A stretch of DNA of 59,936 nucleotides. It comes from an uncultured Lentisphaerota bacterium. GTDB lineage: Bacteria; Verrucomicrobiota; Lentisphaeria; Oligosphaerales; CAITYL01. The stretch covers positions 1 to 59,936 of the forward strand of contig CAIXRA010000082.1 of assembly GCA_903921725.1 (NCBI GenBank), given 5' to 3'. Positions 41,439 through 50,461 of the stretch are shown piece by piece. The translations under genes and the position numbers were made by a program. Positions within the stretch are counted from its first letter, which is position 1, and each line of letters starts with the position of its first letter. The notes below the pieces were generated by a model. It was not told where the DNA came from. It ran no database searches and saw only the letters and a list, made by a program, of their open reading frames with translations.

Positions 41439-43295
41439 TCACACGTACAGCGGGCCGAGTTCCTTGCAGGCGCGGAAGTCGTCGCCGCCGAAGCGGTCCC
41501 ACATCGTCGGGCGGAAGATGTTTTCCGGCGCGACGTTGTGCATGTCCACCGGGATGCGGAGCATGGCGTTGAGCGTGATCATGTCGGCGCCGATGAGGCC
41601 GAACGAGTTGGAGTCGTGGTTCGGCCCGATCTTGGACATGTACTCGAAGGAGGTCATGCCGCGCGGGCTCCAGTAGGTTTCCGGCCAGGTGGAGTTGGTG
41701 ACTTTGGAGATGTGGTCGGCCACCTTGGCGGGCAGCTCGACGGTCTCGCCCTCCACCACGGAGCAGGTCAGCATGTCGCCGACGGCATTGTAGCGGTAGG
41801 AAGTCATCGGGATGCCGCCCGGGGTGCGGTAGTGGCTGGAGAGGCCGTCGCCCATGAAGTACTCGAGGATGGCGGCCATGTAGTGCGTGTTGGCGATGGC
41901 GCCGTCCATCAGCTTCTGCTGGAGCTTCGGGTCGGCCTGGATCGCCTGCCGCACGGCCTGGATCGTCATTTTTACGCCGCCCTTGACCAGCGTGCGCGGA
42001 TCGATGGCGTAGTCCAGCGCGCCGGCGCCGGAGTTGCGCTTGTCGATGATGCCGCGCGGGCAGATTTTGGAGACATCCACGCCGGTGGCCTTCTTGATGG
42101 AGGCCGGCGTCCAGTTGGTTCGGATGTCGGCGAAGAGCTGCGGCATGCCGGTGATAAGCTGGGCGACGAGCATGCCGATGGCGTTCTTGGAATCGTTCTC
42201 GGTGGCGACGACCATCGGGGCGCGGAATCCGTTCCAGTCAAACGAGCTGCAGAGGAGCGACTCGGTGAGGTCGAAGTTCGGGTGGAGGTCGGTCCAGGCG
42301 CGCTGGCCCTGGGTCCCGGCGGCGATGGCGTTGTTGCCCTGGGCGTACTCGACGTCGGCGCGGAAACCGTGCTTCTTGCCGTAGGCCGGGTCGGCGAGCT
42401 TCGCGTTGCCGACCATCAGGTCGCGCACGATCATCGTCATCTTGCAGCACTCGCGGACGAGCGCATCGTCGGCCAGCGGCTTCTTGCCGGTGTTGAAGGT
42501 CTTCTTGAATTTCTTCATGAACTTGACGGCCTTCTCCAGCTCCTCGTGGTCATAGAGGCCGTTGTCCATGCGTCCCTTGACGGCGCACATGTCGACGGAG
42601 ACCGTGCCCATGCCGAGGTACTGCTGCATCATGTTGCGGCGCACGTCGGAGCCGATGATGCCCATGGAAACACCGCCGACGGAGAGGTAATTCTTGCCGC
42701 GCATCTCGGCGGCGGCCGCGGCGCAGCGGGCGAAGGAGAGCAGCCGCCCGGCGACGTACGGGGTCAGCGCGTCGTTCTCGTTCTCAAGGTCGGGGGAATA
42801 GACGCAAAAAATGGGGCGCTTCTTCTCGTCCATCGCGGCGGTGAACGCCTTCAGCCAGACGGCGCCGGGGCGGTCCGTGCCATTCAGGCCGTACGCGCAC
42901 TGCTGCCACTCGGAGCTGCCGATGCCCATGCAGGCGCCCGTCAGCTCGTCGGAGTACGCCCAGGAACGGCTGACCCAGATGTTGGCGCTGACGCCCTGCT
43001 CGGTGTAGTACTTTTGGGCCAGCGCCGCGGTGCGCGCGCCGTACACAATCTCGGGGGCGACGACGACGCGGACCGGCGTGCCGTCCGGCAGCTTCACGTT
43101 TTCCGTGATCAGCCTGTACACGCTCGCGGCCATCTTCCAGGTGCCCTCGACGTTGCCCTCGTAGGCGCCGGTGCGCCCGTCGGCCACCGGTGTGATGGCG
43201 ATGGTGGGAATCTGGCCGACCAGTGTGCGGCTGTTCACGGCAAAGGCGCGCTTGGCGCCAGCAAGAGCCTTGAAGTTTGGTGCGGCGGTTTTCAT
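41439..43295 (-). CDS. fucI: L-fucose isomerase
   Basis: Product of 618 residues, the size expected for FucI (E. coli 591). Typical blocks: PTIAITPVADGRTGAYE near the N-terminus, YSDELTGACMGIGSSEWQQCAYGLNGTDRPGAVWL shortly after, GVSMGIIGSDVRRNMMQQYLGM, and the metal site with the Glu of ATEND and the Asp of LFADIRTNW. It converts L-fucose to L-fuculose. AAGGAAA precedes the ATG by 9 nt. The partner genes for fuculokinase and aldolase are not in the window. GH29 (24.8 kb) would supply fucose. Confidence 0.95.
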   Translation of the reverse strand: MKTAAPNFKALAGAKRAFAVNSRTLVGQIPTIAITPVADGRTGAYEGNVEGTWKMAASVYRLITENVKLPDGTPVRVVVAPEIVYGARTAALAQKYYTEQGVSANIWVSRSWAYSDELTGACMGIGSSEWQQCAYGLNGTDRPGAVWLKAFTAAMDEKKRPIFCVYSPDLENENDALTPYVAGRLLSFARCAAAAAEMRGKNYLSVGGVSMGIIGSDVRRNMMQQYLGMGTVSVDMCAVKGRMDNGLYDHEELEKAVKFMKKFKKTFNTGKKPLADDALVRECCKMTMIVRDLMVGNAKLADPAYGKKHGFRADVEYAQGNNAIAAGTQGQRAWTDLHPNFDLTESLLCSSFDWNGFRAPMVVATENDSKNAIGMLVAQLITGMPQLFADIRTNWTPASIKKATGVDVSKICPRGIIDKRNSGAGALDYAIDPRTLVKGGVKMTIQAVRQAIQADPKLQQKLMDGAIANTHYMAAILEYFMGDGLSSHYRTPGGIPMTSYRYNAVGDMLTCSVVEGETVELPAKVADHISKVTNSTWPETYWSPRGMTSFEYMSKIGPNHDSNSFGLIGADMITLNAMLRIPVDMHNVAPENIFRPTMWDRFGGDDFRACKELGPLYV

Positions 43296-43566
43296 GCGGC
43301 AGTTTTCCTTCTCTCATGACGGATGGTGTTGCGAAAAAAACGGCGGCATGCGCCCGCGTTTCCCGTGCATGCACAAAGATGTGTACACTATCCCGGCGGT
43401 TGCATTTTGCAAACATGATTTGCTCATGAAGGTTTCACCGGTCGCATGCCATGGACCGATGCGACAGGAAATGGCGGAATGCGGCGTTATCTTGAGCATG
43501 TGGCTTGCGGGCGCCCCGCGGCCAGCATCCCGCAAAACCAACCGGCCGGCCCCATGGGAGTTCTTG

Positions 43567-44499
43567 ATGATCCGCCTCGGACTATGCTGCCTGTTCCATG
43601 AACAGCCGATCCGTTTTTGCACGACGACCGCGACGGCCATGGCTCGGCTGGAGCGACCGCGCCAACTGGAACGGCTCGCCGGACTTTGTCTGGCCAACGC
43701 GGAGGCGCTGGCGCAGGCCGTCGCCTGGTGCGCGGCGAACGGCATCGGCGCATTCCGCATCAACAGCCAGATTCTGCCGCTCAAGACGCATCCCGTGGCG
43801 GGCTACCGCATGGAGGAGCTGCCGGATGCGCCGGAAATCATCGGGAGATTCCGTGCCGCCGGGCTTGCCGCCTTGCGCGCCGGCGTCCGCCTCAGCATGC
43901 ACCCCGACCAGTTCGTCGTGCTGAACTCGCCGCGGCCTGAGGTCGTGCGGAGTTCCGTGGCGGAGCTGGTTTATCAGGCGGAGTTTGCGGAATGGACGGG
44001 CGTGGACGTCATCAACCTCCATGGCGGCGGCGTATACGGCGACCGCCCCGCCGCCCTCGACCGTCTGGAGCGCGCCATCGCCAGCCTTCCGGAGGCGGTC
44101 CGGACGCGCCTGACGCTGGAGAACGACGACCGCAGCTTTACGCCGTCCGGCCTTCTGCCGGTGTGCCTGCGAACCGGCGTGCCGCTGGTCTATGACGTTC
44201 ACCACCACCGCTGCCTGCCGGACAGCCTGACGGTTGAGGGGGCGACCTCTGCCGCCGCCAAAACATGGAACCGCGAGCCACTGTTCCATATCTCCAGCCC
44301 GAAGGCCGGTTGGGGTGGCGGTGATCCCAGGCCGCACCACGACTTCATCGCCCCGTCTGATTTTCCCGCCTGCTGGCACAACCTCGACCTCACCATCGAG
44401 GTCGAGGCGAAGGCCAAGGAACTGGCCGTCGGACGCCTCGCCGCCAGCCTGCGCGCAGCAGGGATTGCAATCGGCGGCCCCAAGCCGGCCGAGCGTTGA
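43567..44499 (+). CDS. uvsE: UV damage endonuclease UvsE
   Basis: Product of 310 residues. UvdE TIM-barrel: MIRLGLCCLF start, AFRINSQILPLKTHP, RLSMHPDQFVVLNSPR, INLHGGGVYGDR, LTLENDDRSFTPSGLLPVC, PLVYDVHHHRC and the terminal FHISSPK and HHDFI segments, with the His/Asp/Glu metal ligands in place. The enzyme nicks 5' to UV photoproducts and other distortions in an alternative to UvrABC. It is divergent from fucI with about 270 bp between, and the upstream frame is not part of the gene. Confidence 0.93.
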   Translation: MIRLGLCCLFHEQPIRFCTTTATAMARLERPRQLERLAGLCLANAEALAQAVAWCAANGIGAFRINSQILPLKTHPVAGYRMEELPDAPEIIGRFRAAGLAALRAGVRLSMHPDQFVVLNSPRPEVVRSSVAELVYQAEFAEWTGVDVINLHGGGVYGDRPAALDRLERAIASLPEAVRTRLTLENDDRSFTPSGLLPVCLRTGVPLVYDVHHHRCLPDSLTVEGATSAAAKTWNREPLFHISSPKAGWGGGDPRPHHDFIAPSDFPACWHNLDLTIEVEAKAKELAVGRLAASLRAAGIAIGGPKPAER

Positions 44500-44564
44500 C
44501 CGCGGCGAATCCGATCAACAGCCGCAAGGCGTGCCGTGCGTGATCTCTCGGCAACCGGCGACGG

Positions 44565-46397
44565 TCAGCCGGTGCGTCGGCGAAGCGGGCGGCGGGGGCA
44601 GGCAAAAAAGACGGCCGCAATCAGGAGCAGTCCGGAACCGGGTTCGGGAACGTCCGTCAAGCTCCATGAAAGCCCGTAGTTTTCCGTGACGGGCGTGCCG
44701 AAAATCTGATCCGTGTAGCTTACCCGTAAGCCGTACGTTCCGTCAGTGGGCAGGACATAGCGAAGCTGCTCCGTGTCGTTGTAGCTGCTCATTGAAATGG
44801 CGTACATCTGGGTGAAGGCGGAGTTCCAGAGTTCCAGATCCAGATTGGCAAAGCCGAGGTCCGCCGTGGTCAGTTGCAGGGCGGGGTTGCTGTTGTCGGT
44901 AAGATCCGGGGCGCCCAGGTTGCGGAACCAGGCAAGGGTGACGTTCAGGGTCGAACCGGCAGTCAGGCCGGTGTCGATGGCGTAGTCGTTGTGCGCCTTT
45001 TCATCGATTGCGCCGAAATCCCAGCCGGTGGGTTTGACGGTTCCGCCGCCGGTTCCGGACACGTCCGCGGTGCCCCCGACATATTGGTCGAGCGCCTTTT
45101 TGAGGTTGAGCATGCCGGCTCCCTGCGCCCAGTCGAGCGACTGTGTGGTAACCGTCACGTTCCCCACGACATGTTGTCCGTTGTTCCATCCGGCCAGCGG
45201 TGTGGCGGAGTTAAGGATGACGGACTTGATGACCCGGGTGTCGCGCGACGCGTCGGGCATGCCGGTGAGGTAACTGGTGCTTTTCAGAAGGGAAATGCCG
45301 CCGGAGACGATGGGCGCGGCGAAACTGGTGCCGGCCAACCCGTAGCTGTACAGGTTGTTGGCGCCGTCCTGCACGTCGTAATAGGCCGCAAGCAGGGAAG
45401 TTCCCGGCGCCACCAGACTTACCGGCGCCCGGACACCCTTTACCAGACCGTTGACCGGATCATAATAGTCCTGCGGGCCGCGGCTGCTGAAGTCCACCAC
45501 GGCGGTGAAGTTGTTGACACTGTAATCCCCAACCGCGCCGACGGCGATGGTGTTGTATCCCGAGGCGGGACCACCGACGGAGTTTGCCGCGTCGCCCGAA
45601 TTACCGGCGGAAACCACGAGGGCCGTCTGGGGGTGGGCGCGGGCCAGGCCATCCGCCGCCATCGTGAAGGCGTCGGTGCCGGCAGGGTCTGTGTATCCCC
45701 AGCTGCTATTGATCACATCGGCGGGGGCGCTGAACGCCATGGTGCCAAACCCGAGGTCGACCGAACGGGACACGCTGTCGCTGAAAAAATGGTTGTAGGT
45801 GTTATAAAAGCTTGCCGGGGAGACTTCGAAGTTGGTGACCATGGATGTGACCGGATCACGGGTCCACGACGTGGCGATGGCACCGGAATGCAACTGGGTC
45901 AGCGGCGCGATGCCCAGCTTGTAGTAGGGGTAGGAGCCGGTTGTCAACGGATCATAGCCGGCAATGATGGAGCCGACCCAGGTGGCGTGGATGTCGGTCA
46001 GTCCCAAAGCGTCGGTTGACTTATAGAAATTCTGTACTTGGGTGGTGATTTCGTGACCGTTCCACACATATCCCGCCTCGACGTTGGCCACCACGGTTCC
46101 CTGTCCGAATACATTCTGTCCGAAGATATTGATGTCGTAAAAGCTGTCCGCCCCGACCAGTGTGTTGACGGCAATCCCCGTGCTGCCGTCCCAGGTGATT
46201 ACCTGGCCGACACCTTCCTGCGTGATGGAAATGGCGGGTGCGGGTGCGGCTGTTCCGTCGGCCAGCGGCTTGTCCGTCAACACAAGCTCCGCCCTCGCGT
46301 CGGAGAGGACGCCCAGCGGCAGGAGCAGCGCCAAAATGACACCGCCAGTTTTCAAAAGACGGCTCGCAGAAGCTCGATTCCAGAAGCGTTTTTTCAT
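44565..46397 (-). CDS. PEP-CTERM-anchored subtilase (S8) with atypical catalytic acid
   Basis: Product of 610 residues with signal peptide (about 1-37, ending VLSDARA). The subtilase core shows the His block DIHATWVGSIIAG (H137), oxyanion Asn in VVSAGNSGD (N266) and Ser in GLAGTSFAAPIVSG (S358). The catalytic-Asp position reads VANVEAGYVWNGH, i.e. E107 where S8 enzymes have Asp. A beta-sandwich follows (430-570), then a PEP-CTERM tail (DVPEPGSGLLLIAAVFFACPRR), so the protein should be sorted by an exosortase, which is not in the window. Whether it is active with Glu is uncertain. Confidence 0.85.
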   Translation of the reverse strand: MKKRFWNRASASRLLKTGGVILALLLPLGVLSDARAELVLTDKPLADGTAAPAPAISITQEGVGQVITWDGSTGIAVNTLVGADSFYDINIFGQNVFGQGTVVANVEAGYVWNGHEITTQVQNFYKSTDALGLTDIHATWVGSIIAGYDPLTTGSYPYYKLGIAPLTQLHSGAIATSWTRDPVTSMVTNFEVSPASFYNTYNHFFSDSVSRSVDLGFGTMAFSAPADVINSSWGYTDPAGTDAFTMAADGLARAHPQTALVVSAGNSGDAANSVGGPASGYNTIAVGAVGDYSVNNFTAVVDFSSRGPQDYYDPVNGLVKGVRAPVSLVAPGTSLLAAYYDVQDGANNLYSYGLAGTSFAAPIVSGGISLLKSTSYLTGMPDASRDTRVIKSVILNSATPLAGWNNGQHVVGNVTVTTQSLDWAQGAGMLNLKKALDQYVGGTADVSGTGGGTVKPTGWDFGAIDEKAHNDYAIDTGLTAGSTLNVTLAWFRNLGAPDLTDNSNPALQLTTADLGFANLDLELWNSAFTQMYAISMSSYNDTEQLRYVLPTDGTYGLRVSYTDQIFGTPVTENYGLSWSLTDVPEPGSGLLLIAAVFFACPRRPLRRRTG

Positions 46398-46703
46398 GTA
46401 TTCCCTCCAACCCCACCCCAGACCAACGGGCCCCCGCCCGCCTTCATCCGCCCTGGAGCGTTCAGCACAGACATCGCACTCCGCCGCCGGAATGCCCCCC
46501 CCCGGCCCCAGCGCAAAACGGCTGAATCACGCCAGCCGGCCAAAAACAAATTTCAAGTAGTAAGATAACGTGTAAAATCCAAAAGAAGCACCGCGTCACG
46601 CAGCGGGGGGGGTGCAAGTCAGTTCGTAGGGCCTCCGGTATGCGGCTTGCTTGCCGCAGCCAAGCACATTTTTTTCGACGCCGGTGCACGGCGACGCCCC
46701 AAT
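46398..46703. other. intergenic region upstream of the subtilase gene
   Basis: Contains G-runs (46604-46612) and a stem-loop GCGGC...GCCGC near 46640-46655. No supported gene: the long minus-strand frames here are composed of unlikely sequence. The strong palindrome to the right is listed separately. Confidence 0.35.
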
Positions 46704-46784
46704 GTTTGTCGTCCATCTTCAGCATGCGACTCTCCATCAACCGCGGTTGATGGAAAGCGGCACGCTAAAGCTTTGACTACAAAC
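46704..46784. repeat. extended inverted repeat with perfect 22-bp core
   Basis: The core 46733-46754 (TCCATCAACCGCGGTTGATGGA) is a perfect palindrome. Imperfect symmetry continues outward on both arms to GTTTGTCGTC (46704-46713) against GACTACAAAC (46775-46784), about 40 bp per arm. A further GCAAGTC/GACTTGC pair lies at 46614 and 46805. It would form a long hairpin in either strand. It may be a miniature repeat element or a strong transcriptional barrier between hisA and the subtilase gene. Confidence 0.65.
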
Positions 46785-46865
46785 GAGTGCCGCCCCACGG
46801 AACGGACTTGCGCCCGCAACGGTGCCTGAAATTCCAGCATGAAAAAGTCGGGCGGACTGGGTGGA

Positions 46866-47627
46866 TCAGCGGCGGAGTTTGTCCCAGGCGACGACCTCTG
46901 CGTAGGGGAGCGTGCCGCCGAAAATGTCGAGGGCGCTTCCGATGGTGACGTCCACGCGGCCGGCGCCGAGCGCCTCCACGCGGTCAAGGTCGGCCAGGTT
47001 GCGGACTCCGCCGGCATAGGTGACGGGCGCGGCGCACTCCGCAGCCAGCAGGCGCACCAGCGGCTCGTCAATGCCCTGGCGCATTCCCTCCACGTCCACG
47101 GCGTGGATAAGGAATTCCGCGCAGTAGCCGGCCAGGCGTTCGAACGTTTCACGGTTGACCCGCAGGTCGGTCAGCGTCTGCCAGCGGTTGATGGCGACGC
47201 GGTAGCCGGCGGCACCGTCCGACTTGCAGCTCAGGTCGAGCACGAGCCGGTCACGGTCGACCGCCGCCGCGAGTTTTTCCAGACGGTCGAGGCTGAGCGT
47301 GCCGTTTTCAAAGATATAGGAAGTGACGATGACCTTGTCCGCGCCGCGGCGGAGCCAACCGGGGGCCGTATCCGGGGTGATGCCGCCGCCGATTTGGAGC
47401 CCGCCGGGGTAGGCCGCCAGCGCCGCTTCGGCGGCCGCCTCGTTACCCGCCCCGAGCAGGATGACATGTCCGCCGGTGAGCCCGTCGCGCCGGTAAATCG
47501 CCGCGTAATGGGCCGGAGGATGGGCGGCCTCGAAATTGGTCACCGGTGCCGCGCCGTCGCGCAGCGTCGAGCCCACGATTTGCTTCACCCTGCCATGGTG
47601 CAGGTCTATGCATGGCCGAAAGCGCAT
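46866..47627 (-). CDS. hisA: phosphoribosylformimino-5-aminoimidazole carboxamide ribotide isomerase, eukaryote-like HisA
   Basis: Product of 253 residues. The start FRPCIDLHHGRVKQIVGSTL is the pattern of plant and fungal HIS6 rather than the usual bacterial HisA; later LQIGGGITPDTAPGWL, VIVTSYIFENG, LVLDLSCKSDG, FLIHAVDVEGMRQGID and VTYAGGVRNLADLD and DVTIGSALDIFGG follow the barrel phosphate sites. It catalyses the fourth step of histidine synthesis. It stands alone, with no other his genes around, and its start faces the transglycosylase gene across 437 bp. Confidence 0.88.
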   Translation of the reverse strand: MRFRPCIDLHHGRVKQIVGSTLRDGAAPVTNFEAAHPPAHYAAIYRRDGLTGGHVILLGAGNEAAAEAALAAYPGGLQIGGGITPDTAPGWLRRGADKVIVTSYIFENGTLSLDRLEKLAAAVDRDRLVLDLSCKSDGAAGYRVAINRWQTLTDLRVNRETFERLAGYCAEFLIHAVDVEGMRQGIDEPLVRLLAAECAAPVTYAGGVRNLADLDRVEALGAGRVDVTIGSALDIFGGTLPYAEVVAWDKLRR

Positions 47628-48064
47628 GGGGATGACACCTGGATTTTCCGGGGTTAACTGACTGTTTTCGATTTATGAGGAGGAACATAACGCCGGAGCA
47701 GCGGAACCCAAAGACCGTTCCGGCAAAAAACATGCCGTGTGGCGGCAGGGCAGGGGGGTGAAGGCGGCCCTTCCGACGCCCCCGCCGTCTCCTGTGGCCG
47801 GTCCTGCTTGGCTATCGCCACCGCTGGCCAGCACTGCCTCAAGCAGGTAGCCGACGTCATCCTCATCGGCGCTGAAGAGACGCATGGACTCCCGTCCATG
47901 CATGAATCCGGACATCGGGCCATTCATTCCGGAAGCGTCCGGAGGTGGACAGATTCGCGGCGCGTGGTAAAGTGTCAAGAAATCCGACGGTTCCGGCGCG
48001 CCGCATTCCCGGTTGCGGCAGCATGGAAAACTGAAACCTCCCCGAATCGAAAAATCCCCACCCG
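47628..48064. other. intergenic region between divergent hisA and transglycosylase genes
   Basis: No RNA gene or clear promoter found. A minus-strand frame at 47673-47978 has a short stretch of plausible protein (FSADEDDVGYLLEAVLASGG) but is otherwise unlike a protein, and I do not call it. Confidence 0.35.
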
Positions 48065-48688
48065 ATGCCCGTCATCCTGCCGCCGCCAGTCATGCGCAAT
48101 CGCCGGGAGGCATCTACTCCGGGCGGTTCGCGCTTGTTCCGGCTGCTGTTCCTGCTTGGGCTGCTGGCCGGCGCCTGCGGCACCGTGTGGTGGCAGGTGG
48201 AGGAGGAGCGGCGCACGCATGCCTACGACCGCGTCATCCGCGAGGCGGCGCAGCGGCACGGCGTCCCCCCGTCCCTCGTCAAAGCCATCATCCGGCGGGA
48301 AAGCAAGTTTCGTCCGTGGGTGGTCGGCAGGGTCGGCGAGGTTGGGCTGATGCAGATCACTGCGGGGGCGGTCTTGGATTGGGAGCGGCAGACCCGCCGC
48401 CATGGCACCGACCCCGCCCAGCTTTTCGACCCCCGGCTGAACATCGAGATCGGGACCTGGTTCATCGCCCGCGCCCGCCAGCGCTGGCAGGCCCACCCGG
48501 ACCGGGAGATCCTGGCCCTCTCGCAGTACAACGCCGGCATCGCCAACGCGGTGAAATGGAGCCGCGGCCCGCTTCCGCCTTCGGGCGATCCGCTCGACCG
48601 GGTTCGTTTCCCGTCCACACGCGCTTATATTAAAGCCGTTTTTGACTACCGAACACAATATGAAGAACGGTCACCCGACCTTGAATAA
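48065..48688 (+). CDS. membrane-anchored lytic transglycosylase (SLT family)
   Basis: Product of 207 residues. A single membrane helix (about 26-44, LFRLLFLLGLLAGACGTVWW) anchors the N-terminus; a second possible start is ATG 48092. The SLT domain follows: VPPSLVKAIIRRESKFRP (catalytic Glu), VGEVGLMQITAG, DPRLNIEIGTWFIARARQRW and LALSQYNAGIANAV. This Slt70-type domain cleaves peptidoglycan with formation of 1,6-anhydroMurNAc. Its 3' end overlaps the next gene by 29 bp in another frame, so the two are co-transcribed. Confidence 0.9.
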   Translation: MPVILPPPVMRNRREASTPGGSRLFRLLFLLGLLAGACGTVWWQVEEERRTHAYDRVIREAAQRHGVPPSLVKAIIRRESKFRPWVVGRVGEVGLMQITAGAVLDWERQTRRHGTDPAQLFDPRLNIEIGTWFIARARQRWQAHPDREILALSQYNAGIANAVKWSRGPLPPSGDPLDRVRFPSTRAYIKAVFDYRTQYEERSPDLE

Positions 48689-49490
48689 GCACTCCGACAA
48701 CTCGATTTCCGCGCTGCTGACGCTCCTCCAGGATGAAGACGACAAGGTGGCCTCGCTCGCCATGGAGCAGTTCCTGAACTCCGGACTGGCCGAGGAGACC
48801 GTCGCCCAGTTCCAGGAGGCCAGCGAGCCGCAGCTCCGCCAGCGCATCCACCAGCTCAGCGGCATCCTGGCCCGCCGCCGCGCGCGCCGGGAATTCCTGG
48901 ACGCCGTCGCCGCCAACAGGCTCTCCGGCTGGGAGGGGCTGATCCAGATCAATGTGATCTATGATCCGCAGACCGACCGCGGCTGGATTGCCGACGCCAT
49001 GCGGGAGATTGTCAACGCCGCCGGCCGTGGTGCCACCGCCGCCCGCGTCGCCGCCGTCATGCGCGACAAGGAGTTCATGGTGCCCGACGAGGACACGCTG
49101 GACGTGGACCTCTACCTGCTCGACGCCGTGCTCGACTGCAAGGACGGCAGCGCCGCCGTGCTCTGCGCCATCGCCCAGCAGATCGGCCGGGAAACCGGCT
49201 GGGATTCCACCATCTCGCTCTTCGAGGGGCGTTTCGTCCTCATCGACGCCCACGGCATGCTGGTCGACCCCACCGAGGGCTGGCATGTCTCCCGCCTGCA
49301 GGACAAGAGCAAGATCCACCCCTGCTCCTCCCGCGACCTCTGGCTCAACGTGCTCACGCAGCTCTTCCTCGCCTCCCTGGTGGACGGCAACCTGCGCGAC
49401 CTGCACCTGTTCAGTGAAATCCTTGCGGCGCTCAACGGCACCCCGCTCGACGACGCACTTCCCTATCCCCTCGGCCGCGCTCAGGCCTGA
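48660..49490 (+). CDS. SirB1-like transglutaminase-fold protein
   Basis: Product of 276 residues. The first half is helical (NSISALLTLLQDEDDKVASLAMEQFL, PQLRQRIHQLSGILARRRARREFLD). The second half has the SirB1/transglutaminase-like core VDLYLLDAVLDCKDGSAAVLCAIAQQIGRETGW, followed by RFVLIDAHGMLVDPTEGW. SirB1 family members are of unknown biochemical role. The start is ATG 48660 within the transglycosylase gene; a TTG at 48642 is the alternative. There is no good ribosome binding site, consistent with translational coupling. Confidence 0.75.
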   Translation: MKNGHPTLNKHSDNSISALLTLLQDEDDKVASLAMEQFLNSGLAEETVAQFQEASEPQLRQRIHQLSGILARRRARREFLDAVAANRLSGWEGLIQINVIYDPQTDRGWIADAMREIVNAAGRGATAARVAAVMRDKEFMVPDEDTLDVDLYLLDAVLDCKDGSAAVLCAIAQQIGRETGWDSTISLFEGRFVLIDAHGMLVDPTEGWHVSRLQDKSKIHPCSSRDLWLNVLTQLFLASLVDGNLRDLHLFSEILAALNGTPLDDALPYPLGRAQA

Positions 49491-49588
49491 GGATGGGGCC
49501 GTCCCGGCTCCATCCCTGGAACCGTCCGTTCCCTTGGCTGTCATAGAAGCGTGAACCCCGCACATCCAAACAACGAAAGCGAACCGTC

Positions 49589-50344
49589 ATGCTGAAGCAC
49601 ACCGCACTCATCGCCGGATCCGTCCTGCTTTTCGGAACCGCCTACGCCGCCACCCTGACCAAGAGCCCGCTGCCGTCCGTGCCCGCCAAGACGGCCGCCA
49701 TCACCCCGGTCCCGCGTCAGGACAAGTGGTGGATGCCCCGTCATGAGCAATGTGTTGAAACCGCCAGAAAGGGCGGGTTCGATGTGATGTTCATCGGCGA
49801 CTCGATCACCCAGGGATGGGAAGGCGGCGGCAAGGCCGTGTGGGAAAAGGAGATCGCACCGCTCAAGGCCGCCAATTTCGGATTCAGCGGCGACCAGACC
49901 CAGCATGTCCTCTGGCGCCTCGACAACGGCGAACTGCCCGCCACGCTCACCCCCAAGGTCGCGGTCATCATGATTGGCACCAACAACACCGGCCACAAGC
50001 CGATGCAGAAGCCGGAGGAGATTGCCGCCGGTGTCCAGGCGGTCGTGGACCGGCTCTACGCGCACAGCAGCAAGACCAAGATCCTGCTCATGGCCATCTT
50101 CCCCCGCGGTGCCAAGCCCGCGGACGCCAACCGCATGAACAACGCTGCGGCGAACGCGCTCATCGCCAAGCTCGCCGGCTACAAGAACGTCAAATATCTC
50201 GACATCAACAAGAAATTCCTTCAGCCCGACGGCACCCTGACCAAGGAGATCATGCCCGACTTTCTGCACCCGCAGGCCAAGGGCTACCAGATCTGGGCCG
50301 ACAGCGTCGTTCCCGAGATCAAAAAGCTCCTCGCGGCGAAGTGA
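49589..50344 (+). CDS. secreted SGNH/GDSL-type esterase
   Basis: Product of 251 residues with signal peptide (MLKHTALIAGSVLLFGTAYA). SGNH blocks: FIGDSITQGW (Ser72), FGFSGDQTQHVLWRL, IMIGTNNTGH and the Asp-x-x-His in PDFLHPQAKGYQIWA. It resembles platelet-activating factor acetylhydrolase IB-type esterases, which in gut and marine degraders remove acetyl groups from glycans. Stands 98 bp after the SirB1-like gene and before the GH109 locus; an acetyl esterase acting on mucin sialic acids or polysaccharides is a reasonable inference. Confidence 0.88.
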   Translation: MLKHTALIAGSVLLFGTAYAATLTKSPLPSVPAKTAAITPVPRQDKWWMPRHEQCVETARKGGFDVMFIGDSITQGWEGGGKAVWEKEIAPLKAANFGFSGDQTQHVLWRLDNGELPATLTPKVAVIMIGTNNTGHKPMQKPEEIAAGVQAVVDRLYAHSSKTKILLMAIFPRGAKPADANRMNNAAANALIAKLAGYKNVKYLDINKKFLQPDGTLTKEIMPDFLHPQAKGYQIWADSVVPEIKKLLAAK

Positions 50345-50461
50345 GCCCCTATCCACGCTGGGCGGCGCGTTTTTGCGGGCGCGCCGGCGTGCGGAAACGG
50401 CGAGGATTTAAAGTTCCGGCCCCCCCCGTTTGTTGTGGAGGCTTCAGCTGGCTGCATGCGC

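Noticed and set aside
46462..46740. Minus-strand frame of 92 codons upstream of the subtilase
   Set aside because: It starts inside the palindromic repeat, is Cys/Arg-rich and contains a Gly-run from the G tract; more likely repeat DNA.
47673..47978. Small minus-strand gene between hisA and the transglycosylase
   Set aside because: Only a short part looks protein-like; the rest is Pro/Cys/Ser-rich and no ribosome binding site is seen.
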